From assembly GCF_014268275.3 (NCBI RefSeq), contig NZ_CP077084.1, positions 1,860,001 to 1,924,000 of the forward strand: 64,000 bases of DNA, in the 5' to 3' direction. The DNA is from Pseudomonas tritici (GTDB lineage: Bacteria > Pseudomonadota > Gammaproteobacteria > Pseudomonadales > Pseudomonadaceae). Within the stretch, counting starts at the first letter, position 1. The number at the start of each line of letters is the position of its first letter. The translations under genes were made by a program, and so were the position numbers. Below, piece after piece: positions 54,831 through 64,000 of this stretch. The notes below the pieces were generated by a model. The model ran no database searches, was not told the DNA's origin, and saw only the letters and a program-made list of their open reading frames with translations.

Positions 54831-54930
54831 GTCGACATAAACGTGTTGAATGTCGCCTGATAATGGCAACTCGCGCGCGTTGACCTATGCTTTGGAGAGC
54901 ACCGTGTAGATCCGCTCAGAGGTCTGTGCC

Positions 54931-55107
54931 ATGAGTATTAAAACCAGAAAGTACTTGATGATTTTCAGCCTGTGCGCACTCGCCAGCGCGCTGTACGGGA
55001 CTGCCGCCTACCGTGTGGAGCAAACGCGTATGCAGCCGACCTTTGCGATCAGTTGCCATCAGGACCAATGTGTTCCGCGTACCGGCAGTTTCAGTGCCTT
55101 GCGATAA
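54931..55107 (+). CDS. small membrane-anchored or exported protein, 58 residues
   Basis: A short frame from ATG 54931, with TCAGAGGTCTGTGCC upstream as a modest ribosome-binding site. Residues 8-27 (YLMIFSLCALASALYGTAAY) form a signal peptide or TM anchor. The short tail has two cysteines in CHQDQC (C42, C47), which could form a disulfide outside the membrane. I do not recognise a named family. It sits alone between a LysR gene and a REP element. Confidence 0.5.
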   Translation: MSIKTRKYLMIFSLCALASALYGTAAYRVEQTRMQPTFAISCHQDQCVPRTGSFSALR

Positions 55108-55130
55108 GGATGACGCGCTGAATATCCAAA

Positions 55131-55219
55131 TGTGGGAGCGGGCTTGCTCGCGAATGCGGTGGATCAGTTTGCAGATATGTAGCTGACCCAGCGCATTCGC
55201 GAGCAAGCCCGCTCCCACA
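55131..55219. repeat. REP/REPIN inverted repeat
   Basis: 28-bp arms, TGTGGGAGCGGGCTTGCTCG... (55131-55158) and complement (55192-55219). A partial third copy (AAGCCCGCTCCTACA) follows at 55221-55235. It is a REP of the GAGCGGGCTTGCTCGC type. Confidence 0.92.
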
Positions 55220-55236
55220 AAAGCCCGCTCCTACAT

Positions 55237-56115
55237 TCAGCTATGTGGTGCCTCGGCTTTAAGTTGTTCACGAAACGCCTTGGGCGAAAACCCGACCCGT
55301 CGGCGAAACAGCCGTGAGAAGTTGGTCGGGTCGGAAAAACCCAACACCTCCGACATTTCATTAATGGTCATGCTGGTGTAAGTCAGCAAACGCTTGGCTT
55401 CCAGTAATTGCCGGTCATGCATGATCTGCAGCGCAGGCTGCCCGCCCAACTCTCGACATGTTCCGTTCAAGTGTGAGACCGAGATCCCGAGCTTGTGGGC
55501 CAGGTCCTCGATCTTCGGGTGTTCGCGGTAATGCTGCTCGACCAGCTGGGTAAAGCGCCGGAAGTATTCACGCCCCCTGGGCGCCCGAGGGTGGCGATGC
55601 TGGATGGCCTGGCGGCTGATCCACACCAGCAGCACGCTGACCAGCGCATGCAGCATCATGTCCCGCGCCGGTTGATCGTCGGCGTATTCAACCTGCAGGC
55701 GGGCGAACTGACTGTTCAGATAATCACTGTCTTTGCCTGCCGGGTAACTGCCCAATGCCTGCAATCCGTCTACCGTTGCGCCCAGCTGTGCTTGCAGATG
55801 GCTGACCAGTGGCGCTGCCAGCGTCACGACATAGCCTTCAACATCCTTGGGAAAGCGAAACCCGTGCACACACAACGGCGGCAATACCTGCAGGGTCGCT
55901 TCGTTCAGCGTGGTGCGCTCGCCTTCGATTTCCAATTGTGCCTGGCCTTTGTGCACGTAGAGCAACTGGCACAGATCCGCGTGCCGGTGGGGCTGGATTT
56001 CCCACTGGTATTCCCGACTGCGCCGGGAAATGGTTTCACAGTGCAACAAATCGGGGGTCGGCCATTGCTGGTCTTCCCCGTAAAGCTTGAAGACCGGAAT
56101 CGCGGTTTTGGTCAT
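55237..56115 (-). CDS. pobR: AraC-family activator of pobA
   Basis: A 292-residue AraC/XylS regulator. The N-terminal cupin sensor (about 30-170) contains IQPHRHADLCQLLYVHKG; the C-terminal double HTH (about 190-285) contains IEDLAHKLGISVSHLNGTCR and LGFSDPTNFSRLFRRRVGFS. The start at 56115 (MTKTAIPVF) is chosen. It is divergent from pobA across 180 bp, so it is the 4-hydroxybenzoate-responsive activator, the AraC-type PobR/PobC of pseudomonads. Confidence 0.9.
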   Translation of the reverse strand: MTKTAIPVFKLYGEDQQWPTPDLLHCETISRRSREYQWEIQPHRHADLCQLLYVHKGQAQLEIEGERTTLNEATLQVLPPLCVHGFRFPKDVEGYVVTLAAPLVSHLQAQLGATVDGLQALGSYPAGKDSDYLNSQFARLQVEYADDQPARDMMLHALVSVLLVWISRQAIQHRHPRAPRGREYFRRFTQLVEQHYREHPKIEDLAHKLGISVSHLNGTCRELGGQPALQIMHDRQLLEAKRLLTYTSMTINEMSEVLGFSDPTNFSRLFRRRVGFSPKAFREQLKAEAPHS

Positions 56116-56220
56116 GGTTTCAATCCGATACTCAGGACAGTGGTGCGGTAATCGCCCCAATTGGCAAAAAGCGCAGGCTTTGGCTCAGTTTTCACCTTCT
56201 TATGCTGCTCGCTCAAGTGA

Positions 56221-57489
<1,269 letters not shown>

Positions 57490-57554
57490 CCTGCTATCGT
57501 ATCGAGCATTCCCGCGGGCCGACTTTCTCGCGGGCTCTGCTCGAAGGTCTTGCC

Positions 57555-59072
57555 GTGACGCACCTCAATCAGCCCGCTCCGCCGCTTCCCGCTGTGCGCA
57601 GTATCCTCGCCTCACTGATGATGGCGATCTTCCTGGGTGCACTGGACCAGACCATTGTCGCCGTGTCGATGCCCGCCATCTCCGCGCAGTTCCACGACGT
57701 CAACCTGCTGGCTTGGGTGATTTCCGGCTACATGGTGGCGATGACTGTGGCCGTGCCGATCTACGGCAAGCTCGGCGACCTGTATGGGCGCCGGCCGATG
57801 ATGCTGATCGGCATGGGCCTGTTCACCCTGGCCTCGCTGTTCTGCGGCATGGCGCAAAGCATGGAGCAACTGGTGCTGGCGCGGATCCTCCAGGGCATCG
57901 GCGCCGGCGGCATGATTTCGGTGAGCCAGGCGATCATTGGCGACATCATCCCGCCCCGTGAACGCGGACGCTACCAAGGCTATTTCAGCAGTATGTACGC
58001 GGTGGCCAGCGTGGCCGGGCCGGTGCTCGGCGGCTACATGACCGAGTACTTGTCGTGGCGCTGGGTATTTTTGATCAACCTGCCATTGGGCGCCGGCGCC
58101 TGGTACGTGGCCCACCGCACCCTGGTGGGGCTGCCGGTGCCACAGCGCAAGCCGATCATCGATTACCTCGGCACCGTGCTGATGATCGTCGGCCTGACGG
58201 CGTTGCTGCTGGGCATCACCGAAATCGGCCAGGGCCATCATTGGCGTGACAATGAAGTGCTGGGCCTGCTGGCGTGTGCGCTGCTGGCGTTGAGCCTGTT
58301 TGTCTGGCACGAACGCCGTGCGCGGGAGCCGTTGTTGCCGATGCATTTGTTCGCCAACCGCAGCGCGGTGTTGTGCTGGTGCACGATTTTCTTCACCAGC
58401 TTCCAGGCGATTTCCCTGACGGTGCTGATGCCGCTGCGTTATCAGACGGTGACCGGCTCGGGTGCCGACAGCGCGGCCTTGCACCTGCTGCCGCTGGCAA
58501 TGGGTTTGCCGATGGGCGCCTATTTTGCCGGGCGCATGACCTCGGTGACCGGGCGTTATAAACCGATGATCCTCAGCGGCGCGCTGTTGAGCCCCTTTGC
58601 GATTTTCGGCATGGCCTTGAGCGCGCCTCAGGCGGTATGGCTGACAGCCGTGTTTATGCTGCTGTGCGGGATCGCGGCCGGCATGCAATTTCCCACCTCG
58701 CTGGTGGGCACGCAGAACTCGGTGGAACAACGCGATATCGGCGTCGCCACCAGCACCACCAACCTGTTCCGTTCCCTCGGCGGGGCAGTGGGGGTGGCGT
58801 GTATGTCGGCGCTGTTGCTGGCGCTGTTGCAGGATTCCAGCTTCGCCCACCTGGCCAGCGGCGCGCTGGCCGTTGAAGGCAGCTCCGGTAACGTGTTGCT
58901 TGACGGCCTCAACGCCGCACCCGGCCCGGCGCAGGACGCCTTGCGCGGGGCATTGGCGGTGACGTTCCGGCATTTGCTGATGGTGAGTGCGGCGGTGTCG
59001 TTGTTGGGCTTGGCGGCGGCGATTGCGATGCCCAACCGGGTGCTGCGCGGCCGCGAAGACAAAGCGCGCTAA
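57555..59072 (+). CDS. DHA2-family (EmrB/QacA) 14-TM multidrug exporter
   Basis: A 505-residue MFS exporter. Helix 1 FLGALDQTIVAVSMPAIS and the motif GKLGDLYGRRPMMLIGMGLF are typical. The motif C region PVLGGYMTEYLSWRWVFLIN (about residues 157-176) marks an antiporter. The GTG start at 57555 has CGAAGGTCTT upstream. It follows pobA by 65 bp and could be cotranscribed; an aromatic efflux role is only a guess. Confidence 0.85.
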   Translation: MTHLNQPAPPLPAVRSILASLMMAIFLGALDQTIVAVSMPAISAQFHDVNLLAWVISGYMVAMTVAVPIYGKLGDLYGRRPMMLIGMGLFTLASLFCGMAQSMEQLVLARILQGIGAGGMISVSQAIIGDIIPPRERGRYQGYFSSMYAVASVAGPVLGGYMTEYLSWRWVFLINLPLGAGAWYVAHRTLVGLPVPQRKPIIDYLGTVLMIVGLTALLLGITEIGQGHHWRDNEVLGLLACALLALSLFVWHERRAREPLLPMHLFANRSAVLCWCTIFFTSFQAISLTVLMPLRYQTVTGSGADSAALHLLPLAMGLPMGAYFAGRMTSVTGRYKPMILSGALLSPFAIFGMALSAPQAVWLTAVFMLLCGIAAGMQFPTSLVGTQNSVEQRDIGVATSTTNLFRSLGGAVGVACMSALLLALLQDSSFAHLASGALAVEGSSGNVLLDGLNAAPGPAQDALRGALAVTFRHLLMVSAAVSLLGLAAAIAMPNRVLRGREDKAR

Positions 59073-59090
59073 CTGACCCTGTGAAGATCA

Positions 59091-59185
59091 AACTGTGGGA
59101 GCGGGCTTGCTCGCGAATGCGGTGGTTCAGTTGAAGCATCTGTAACTGACACACCGCATTCGCGAGCAAGCCCGCTCCCACAGTT
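59091..59185. repeat. REP/REPIN inverted repeat
   Basis: Perfect 34-bp arms: AACTGTGGGAGCGGGCTTGC... at 59091-59124 and its complement at 59152-59185. It is the same GAGCGGGCTTGCTCGC type as the element at 55131. Confidence 0.93.
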
Positions 59186-59202
59186 TTGACCGCGCTCCAG
59201 CT

Positions 59203-60042
59203 TCAGGGGCTGTAGTAACCCACCGCCACCATGAAATGCCCGGCCTTGCGCACATACGCATGCTTGTTCTCGACCTTGCCGGTCACCGGGTTTTTCCAGC
59301 GGTATTTGTATTCGCCCTGGTCCTGCTCGGCCATCAGCTTGAGGATCGGTTCGCCCACCGGCTTGCCGTCGGGGTCCTTGATCTTGCCGAAGTCGGTGTT
59401 GATCAGCCGCAGGGTGGTGCCGTGGGCCACGTAGCGTCGGGTATTGAGGTCGACGACAAACACGTAGAGGTCATCCTGCAAGAAGCCGCCTTGCAAGGAG
59501 TTGATCGCCTTGAGCGTGCCCGACTCATCCTTGAGCAATGCGTTCACCGCCTTGTTGCGCAGGGCCCGCGCCTGTTCCGGTGTGGCCCGTGGCAAGTAAT
59601 AACCCACCGCCAGGATGCGTTCGCCCACGCGCTGGTAGAACACGTGCTTGTGCTCGACCTTGCCATCGTTCCAGTTCTGCCAGCGGTAATCGGCCTGCTG
59701 GATGCCCTGGCCTTCCGGCACCTTCAGCGCGTCTTTAAATGACTGGCGCAGATCCGGTCCCAGTACTTCGGATACATCGCGGCCGATCAAGGCGGAGGAG
59801 GGCCCGCCACTGGCCAGCAGCACGCCCTGGGTATCGACCACGAACACATAGCGATCCTGCTCAATAAACTCCCCCTGGCGACTGAACGCGGCAAAGGCCT
59901 TGTCGCCGTTGCTCTGGTAGTAGGCCACGGCTTTCTCCAGCAGCGCCTTGGCCGCCTGCGCATCCTCATCCTGAGCCGTCGCGGCATGCACCTGGCTGAA
60001 ACACAACAGCAGCAGCCAGGTGATTCGAAGCAATCGCGTCAT
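59203..60042 (-). CDS. soluble periplasmic double-Cache protein
   Basis: A 279-residue exported protein with a signal peptide (LLRITWLLLLCFSQVHA, cut near residue 20). Two copies of a single-Cache-2-like domain follow: one with AAFSRQGEFIEQDRYVFVVD and one with LQDDLYVFVVDLNTRRYVAH, each ending in AVGYY. There is no second TM segment and no kinase, GGDEF or MCP part, so it senses or binds a ligand without its own output domain. The start at 60042 (MTRLLRI) is chosen. It lies 40 bp downstream of the PheC-like gene on the same strand. Confidence 0.8.
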   Translation of the reverse strand: MTRLLRITWLLLLCFSQVHAATAQDEDAQAAKALLEKAVAYYQSNGDKAFAAFSRQGEFIEQDRYVFVVDTQGVLLASGGPSSALIGRDVSEVLGPDLRQSFKDALKVPEGQGIQQADYRWQNWNDGKVEHKHVFYQRVGERILAVGYYLPRATPEQARALRNKAVNALLKDESGTLKAINSLQGGFLQDDLYVFVVDLNTRRYVAHGTTLRLINTDFGKIKDPDGKPVGEPILKLMAEQDQGEYKYRWKNPVTGKVENKHAYVRKAGHFMVAVGYYSP

Positions 60043-60082
60043 AACCCATCCCTCGTTCTTATTGATGTGACAAGAGCGTAGC

Positions 60083-60853
60083 TCAGGGCGCCGCCAGCCA
60101 TTGACTGACGATGCCGTCATACACCCCGGTGGCCACGCTCAGGTGCAACCATTGGTCGACATAGCTTTTCCACGCCACATCATCGCGGGGCAGCATGAAG
60201 GCTTTTTCGCTGTACTGCATCTGCCGCTCAGGGTTGACCGCGCACAGCCCTGGCTTGAGCTTTTGCTGGTAACGCGCTTCGCTGGCGTCGGTGATCATCA
60301 CGTCGGCCTTGCCCGCCAGCAGTTCGTCGAAGATGGTCACGTTGTCATGCAAGCGGATTTGCGCCTGGCCCAAGTGGGCGCGGGCGAATACTTCGTTGGT
60401 GCCGCCGGCGGGCTCGATCACGCGGACCTGCGGTTGGTTGATCTGCTCGACGGTCTGGTAACGCTGCACATCGGCGCAGCGCACCAGCGGGATCTTTCCG
60501 TCGACGCCGAGGGCCTGGCTGAAGAAGGCTTTTTTCTGGCGCTCCAGCGACACTGAAATGCCGCCCACGGCAATGTCGCAGCGTTGGGCGAGGAAGTCCG
60601 GCATCAGGGTTTTCCAAGTGGTGGGCACCCACTGGATGTTGGCGTTGAGGCTCTTGGCCAGGGACTCGGCCATGGCGATGTCGATGCCTTCGTAGCTGCC
60701 ATCGGCGCGCAGGGAGGTGTAGGGCTTGTAGTCGCCGGTGGTGCAGACGCTGAGCGTGCCGCGTTGGAGCACCTGGTCCAGGCGCGAAGGGGCGGCGTCG
60801 GCCAGGACGCTGGTGGCCACGCTTAATACACACAGGGCAAAAAGAGCTTTCAT
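60083..60853 (-). CDS. pheC: PheC-like periplasmic cyclohexadienyl dehydratase / binding-protein-fold enzyme
   Basis: A 256-residue exported type II binding-protein-fold protein; the signal peptide ends SVLA (about residue 18). The sequence tracks the periplasmic cyclohexadienyl dehydratase of P. aeruginosa closely: TTGDYKPY, CDIAVGGISVSLERQKKAFF, GGTNEVFARAHLG, NVTIFDELLAGKADVMITDA and YVDQWLHL. The catalytic glutamate expected in TDASEARYQ is present. That enzyme makes phenylpyruvate from prephenate, and arogenate is also used. A plain amino-acid-binding protein is the alternative, since the fold is shared. The start at 60853 (MKALFALC) is chosen. Confidence 0.65.
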   Translation of the reverse strand: MKALFALCVLSVATSVLADAAPSRLDQVLQRGTLSVCTTGDYKPYTSLRADGSYEGIDIAMAESLAKSLNANIQWVPTTWKTLMPDFLAQRCDIAVGGISVSLERQKKAFFSQALGVDGKIPLVRCADVQRYQTVEQINQPQVRVIEPAGGTNEVFARAHLGQAQIRLHDNVTIFDELLAGKADVMITDASEARYQQKLKPGLCAVNPERQMQYSEKAFMLPRDDVAWKSYVDQWLHLSVATGVYDGIVSQWLAAP

Positions 60854-61197
60854 GCGGTCGAGTCCTTGGGGCATGGTCTTGGGCGGTCATTATTTCCAGC
60901 GTTGGGCGGGGTGGCAAGGCGCTGCGAATGTTTAGCCAAGTCGCAACCAAACTCCATCAACCCTGGATTTACCCACCTATGCAGGCGTGTGAGGCTGGCC
61001 GCTATCTTCAGCACTGTGATCCCTGCATGGACGGCTCTCTCGACACCCACCCCGCGACACTGCCGTCCGATCTCGCGTTCTGGGCCCTGTTCCACTGCCG
61101 TCACGCACGCCCACCAGATACTTCATTCCTACGTTGATCCATCCCTTGGATGGCGTGCACCTGCGCGTCTGCTTTACACATACGTATGAGAATGCCC
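60854..61197. other. intergenic region between pheC-like and glutamine-synthetase-family genes
   Basis: 344 bp with overlapping short frames but no good ribosome-binding site or recognisable product. It is probably the divergent promoter region. I see no clear repeat or terminator. Confidence 0.5.
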
Positions 61198-62568
61198 ATG
61201 AGTGTTTTTGCCTGCCTGAACGAAGCCCAGTCTTACCTCGAACACAACCCGGACATCGAACTGTTCGAGCTGTTTATCCTCGACAACAATGGGGTGCCAC
61301 GCGGCAAGTTGCTGCACCGCGATGAACTGCTGGCGGTGTACGAGAGTGGCCGGCCCTTGCCCAGCACTATCCTGGGCCTGACCATCAATGGCGACGACGT
61401 GGAAAACTCCGGGCTGGTATGGGAGGTGGGCGATATCGACTGCCGCGCCTACCCGATCAGCGGCAGTTTGCAGCGCATGCCGTGGCGGCTGATCCCGACG
61501 GCGGCGGTGCAGGTCAGCATGCACCCCACCGAAGGTCTGCCCGCCACCGTGGCTGATCCCCGGCATTTGCTGGCCAAAGTGATCGACGGGCTCAAGGCCG
61601 ATGGTTATTACCCCGTGATGGCGGCGGAGTTGGAGTTTTACCTGCTCGACCAGAAACCCGACAGCCATGGCCGGCCACAACCGGCGCGGGATGTGGATGG
61701 CGGGCGCCCGCGTTCGACCCAGGTCTACGGCCTGCGCGAGCTGGAACAGATCGAGCCGTTCCTCGCCGACCTCTACAGCGCCTGCAAGCTGCAAGGCATC
61801 CCGGCGCGCACGGCGATTTCCGAATACGCCCCCGGCCAAGTGGAAATCACCCTGGAACACCGTACCGACGCCCTGCAAGCCATGGATGAAGCGGTGCGCT
61901 ATAAACGCCTGGTGAAGGGCGTGGCGCACAAACACGGGATGACCGCCTGCTTTATGGCCAAGCCGTTCGATGACTTGGCCGGCACCGGCATGCACATGCA
62001 CGTGAGCCTGGCGGACGCCGAGGGCAACAACCTGTTCGCCAGCGAAGCCACTGACGGCACGCCGCTGCTGCGCCAAGCGGTGGGTGGCATGCTCAGCACC
62101 TTGCTCGATTCGCTGTTGCTGTTCTGCCCCAATGCCAACTCTTACCGTCGCTTCCAAACCAACAGCTACGCGCCACTGGCCGCCACCTGGGGCGTGGACA
62201 ACCGCACCGTCAGCCTGCGCGTGCCCGGCGGGCCGGCCAACTCCCGGCATATCGAGCACCGCATCTGCGGCGCCGACGCCAACCCCTACTTGGCGGCTGC
62301 CGCCATCCTGGCCGGCATCCACCGTGGCATCCGTGAACAGCGCGACCCCGGCGCTCCGGTTGAAGGCAATGGTTATGCCCAGGCCAAGGAACTGCTGCCG
62401 ACCGACTGGCTTACCACGCTGCGCGCACTGGAAGGTTCACGCTGGGCGCGGGAGGCATTTGGCAGTGAATTCCTCGGTGTGTACCTGGCGGTAAAACGCG
62501 CTGAGTATCGCCAGTTCATGGGCGAGGTAGGGGAGCAGGATTGGCGCTGGTATTTGCATCAGGCGTGA
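61198..62568 (+). CDS. glutamine-synthetase-family gamma-glutamylpolyamine synthetase (PuuA/SpuI-like)
   Basis: A 456-residue member of the type III-like glutamine synthetase group used for gamma-glutamylation of putrescine and other amines. Features are VMAAELEFYLLDQKP (metal-site glutamate, about residue 140), EYAPGQVEITLEH (about 210-222), GTGMHMHVSLAD (about 262-273) and the R-rich ATP/substrate segment SLRVPGGPANSRHIEHRICG. Adenylylation tyrosine is not expected in this group. The amine cannot be told; the polyamine and arginine genes elsewhere in the window fit. Confidence 0.82.
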   Translation: MSVFACLNEAQSYLEHNPDIELFELFILDNNGVPRGKLLHRDELLAVYESGRPLPSTILGLTINGDDVENSGLVWEVGDIDCRAYPISGSLQRMPWRLIPTAAVQVSMHPTEGLPATVADPRHLLAKVIDGLKADGYYPVMAAELEFYLLDQKPDSHGRPQPARDVDGGRPRSTQVYGLRELEQIEPFLADLYSACKLQGIPARTAISEYAPGQVEITLEHRTDALQAMDEAVRYKRLVKGVAHKHGMTACFMAKPFDDLAGTGMHMHVSLADAEGNNLFASEATDGTPLLRQAVGGMLSTLLDSLLLFCPNANSYRRFQTNSYAPLAATWGVDNRTVSLRVPGGPANSRHIEHRICGADANPYLAAAAILAGIHRGIREQRDPGAPVEGNGYAQAKELLPTDWLTTLRALEGSRWAREAFGSEFLGVYLAVKRAEYRQFMGEVGEQDWRWYLHQA

Positions 62569-62670
62569 GCCGGTGACAGGGCAGTGGTGGCTTCGACCTT
62601 TTTTTCACGTTCTGCTGTTTAAGCTGCCAATCAAGGTCGTTCACTACCGTTCTACTGACATGAGCCCGCG

Positions 62671-63267
62671 ATGCCGTCACCACCATCCTCCATCGAGATC
62701 GAATACGCCGAGCGCTGTGACCGTGAGCACGCTCGGGTCTGCGGCGATACGCGCCCGCCGGGACTGCGGCGGCGCCTGGCGTCGTGGCGCGACGAGTGGC
62801 TGGTGCGCCAGGCGTTGAAAGTCGCCGGTGAACCGGGGCTGGTGCTCGATCTGGCCTGCGGTTCCGGGCGTTTCTGGCCAGTGTTGGCCGAACACGTCAA
62901 CCGAGTGATCCTGGCATCGGACAATTCCCAGGACATGCTCGACCACGCACGCAGTCACCACCCGGCGTCCTTGCTCAAGCGAGTCAAGACGTTTCAGGGC
63001 TCGGCTTTTTCCATCGGTTTGTCGGCGAATGCAGTGGATTGCATTTTCTGCCTGGAGTTGTTTCGCCATGTCCCCAGCAGCGAAGGGCGCTTGGCGTTAT
63101 TGCGCGAGTTTCACCGGGTCAGCCGCGACACCGTGATCGTTTCTGTCAATTCTCGTACCGCCGTAGAGGACGAGTTTCGGCAGGCCGGCTTCAAGGTCCT
63201 GAATCATCAGGAATTCATGCCAGGCTCAAGCCTGTGGCGGGTCTACGTACTGCGTAAGAGAGGATAA
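62671..63267 (+). CDS. class I SAM-dependent methyltransferase
   Basis: A 198-residue methyltransferase with SAM motif I LVLDLACGSGRFWPVL at about residues 56-71, acidic ASDNSQDML (about 82-90) and VDCIFCLELFRHV as motif IV. There is an N-terminal basic segment (RPPGLRRRLASWRDEWLVRQ). The substrate is unknown. It is followed 122 bp later by rnd. Confidence 0.82.
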   Translation: MPSPPSSIEIEYAERCDREHARVCGDTRPPGLRRRLASWRDEWLVRQALKVAGEPGLVLDLACGSGRFWPVLAEHVNRVILASDNSQDMLDHARSHHPASLLKRVKTFQGSAFSIGLSANAVDCIFCLELFRHVPSSEGRLALLREFHRVSRDTVIVSVNSRTAVEDEFRQAGFKVLNHQEFMPGSSLWRVYVLRKRG

Positions 63268-63389
63268 GTCCCGCCTGTCGGACTATTCTTCAAGTCTTGT
63301 CTGAGTTTTCATGGTCGCCTCTGCACTGCGGATGCTCGCAAGTCCCTTTCGCGATATATACTGCGCGCCATTCTTCAAGGGAGAGCCGT

Positions 63390-64000
63390 GTGGCCATCGA
63401 TATTCACTGGATCTGCGACAACGATAGCCTCGGCCAGCATTGCGCCGAATGGCAGCAGTTGCCATTCGTCGCCCTCGACACCGAATTCATGCGGGTCGAC
63501 ACCTTTTATCCCATTGCCGGGCTGATCCAGATCGGTGATGGCGTGCGCGCTTACCTGATCGACCCCCTGACCATCGACAACTGGCAACCGTTGGCCGCCC
63601 TGCTGGAAAACCCGGCGGTGATCAAGGTGGTGCATGCTTGCAGCGAAGACCTGGAAGTGTTGCTGCGCCTGACCGGCAGCCTGCCGGTGCCGTTGTTCGA
63701 TACCCAATTGGCTGCCGCTTATCTGAATCTTGGCTTCTCCATGGGCTATTCGCGCCTGGTGCAAGCCGTGCTGGATATCGAACTGCCCAAGGGCGAGACC
63801 CGTTCGGACTGGCTGCAGCGGCCGTTGTCCGAGACGCAGATCAGCTACGCCGCCGAAGACGCGCTGCACTTGGCCGAGGTGTACATCCGCCTGCGTCCGC
63901 AGCTGTCCGACGATAAATACGCCTGGGTGTTGGACGATGGTGCCGAATTGGTCGCCAACCTGCGCCGCGAAGTCGACCCGTACGAGGTGTACCGCGACGC
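63390..64000 (+). CDS. rnd: ribonuclease D, 3' end outside window
   Basis: 203 codons of a DEDDy-type 3'-5' exonuclease that matures tRNA. GTG 63390 is preceded by AAGGGAGAGCC. The catalytic acidic residues are visible: D30 and E32 (FVALDTEFMRVDTFYP), D87 (ACSEDLEV) and D157 with Y153 (SYAAEDALHL). The gene runs off the right end, so the HRDC domain is not seen. Confidence 0.93.
   Translation, partial: MAIDIHWICDNDSLGQHCAEWQQLPFVALDTEFMRVDTFYPIAGLIQIGDGVRAYLIDPLTIDNWQPLAALLENPAVIKVVHACSEDLEVLLRLTGSLPVPLFDTQLAAAYLNLGFSMGYSRLVQAVLDIELPKGETRSDWLQRPLSETQISYAAEDALHLAEVYIRLRPQLSDDKYAWVLDDGAELVANLRREVDPYEVYRD

Noticed and set aside
57612..58973. 453-codon minus-strand frame over the 14-TM exporter
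   Set aside because: It is antisense to a clear EmrB-type transporter, with shadow-type composition.
60928..61137. 69-codon frame upstream of the glutamine-synthetase-family gene
   Set aside because: There is no convincing ribosome-binding site. The composition is not protein-like (scattered Cys, Pro and His), and it overlaps other short frames in a likely promoter region.

Overview
The window is a 64-kb stretch of a Pseudomonas chromosome, most likely from the P. fluorescens group. Three things in the sequence point there: a gene order typical of pseudomonads (algU-mucA-mucB-mucD, dapA-bamC-MBL-purC-tRNA-Ser, sdhE/ygfX/nadB), the GC-rich coding bias, and intergenic REP palindromes built on the repeated unit GTGGGAGCGGGCTTGCTCGC. 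I ran no database search. All identities rest on reading the translations and motifs.

The first 20 kb is mostly core genome. It starts with a tricarboxylate uptake gene (tctC, cut by the window edge) and its two-component system tctDE. Then come an HDOD protein, ygfZ, sdhE-ygfX, nadB, and the extracytoplasmic stress operon algU-mucA-mucB-mucD, which has two sigma-22-type promoters and no mucC. These are followed by a BepA-type protease, a TusA-like sulfur carrier, an AI-2E/PerM permease, bcp, gcvR, dapA, bamC, a beta-lactamase-fold hydrolase, purC and tRNA-Ser(CGA).

Directly after the tRNA, 19.9-21.8 kb is an AT-richer patch that looks foreign. It holds a small secreted-peptide gene, an unrecognised 271-codon gene and a 5'-truncated reading frame.

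From 21.9 kb on the window is accessory catabolism. A complete deoxyribose phosphate-route cluster (deoK-deoP-deoX, a DeoR-type repressor, deoC) is followed 11 kb later by a GntR-SDR-BKACE-SMP30 lactonase-MFS cluster. That second cluster has the make-up of the oxidative 2-deoxyribonate pathway known from P. simiae, so the organism may have both routes for the same sugar. Between them lie an MFS exporter, a LysR-MHS symporter-M20 amidohydrolase-acetylpolyamine amidohydrolase group, a chemoreceptor, and an MHS symporter translationally coupled to a solitary ModA-like binding protein.

The right third (44-64 kb) contains LysR regulators, a CHMI-family isomerase, a CynX/NimT-type MFS protein, and an aruI-aldehyde dehydrogenase operon (2-ketoarginine to 4-guanidinobutyrate). 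It continues with a variant metallo-beta-lactamase-fold secreted protein, the pobR-pobA pair for 4-hydroxybenzoate, a 14-TM exporter, and a double-Cache periplasmic protein beside a PheC-like periplasmic dehydratase. It ends with a gamma-glutamylpolyamine synthetase, a methyltransferase, and ribonuclease D, which runs off the end.
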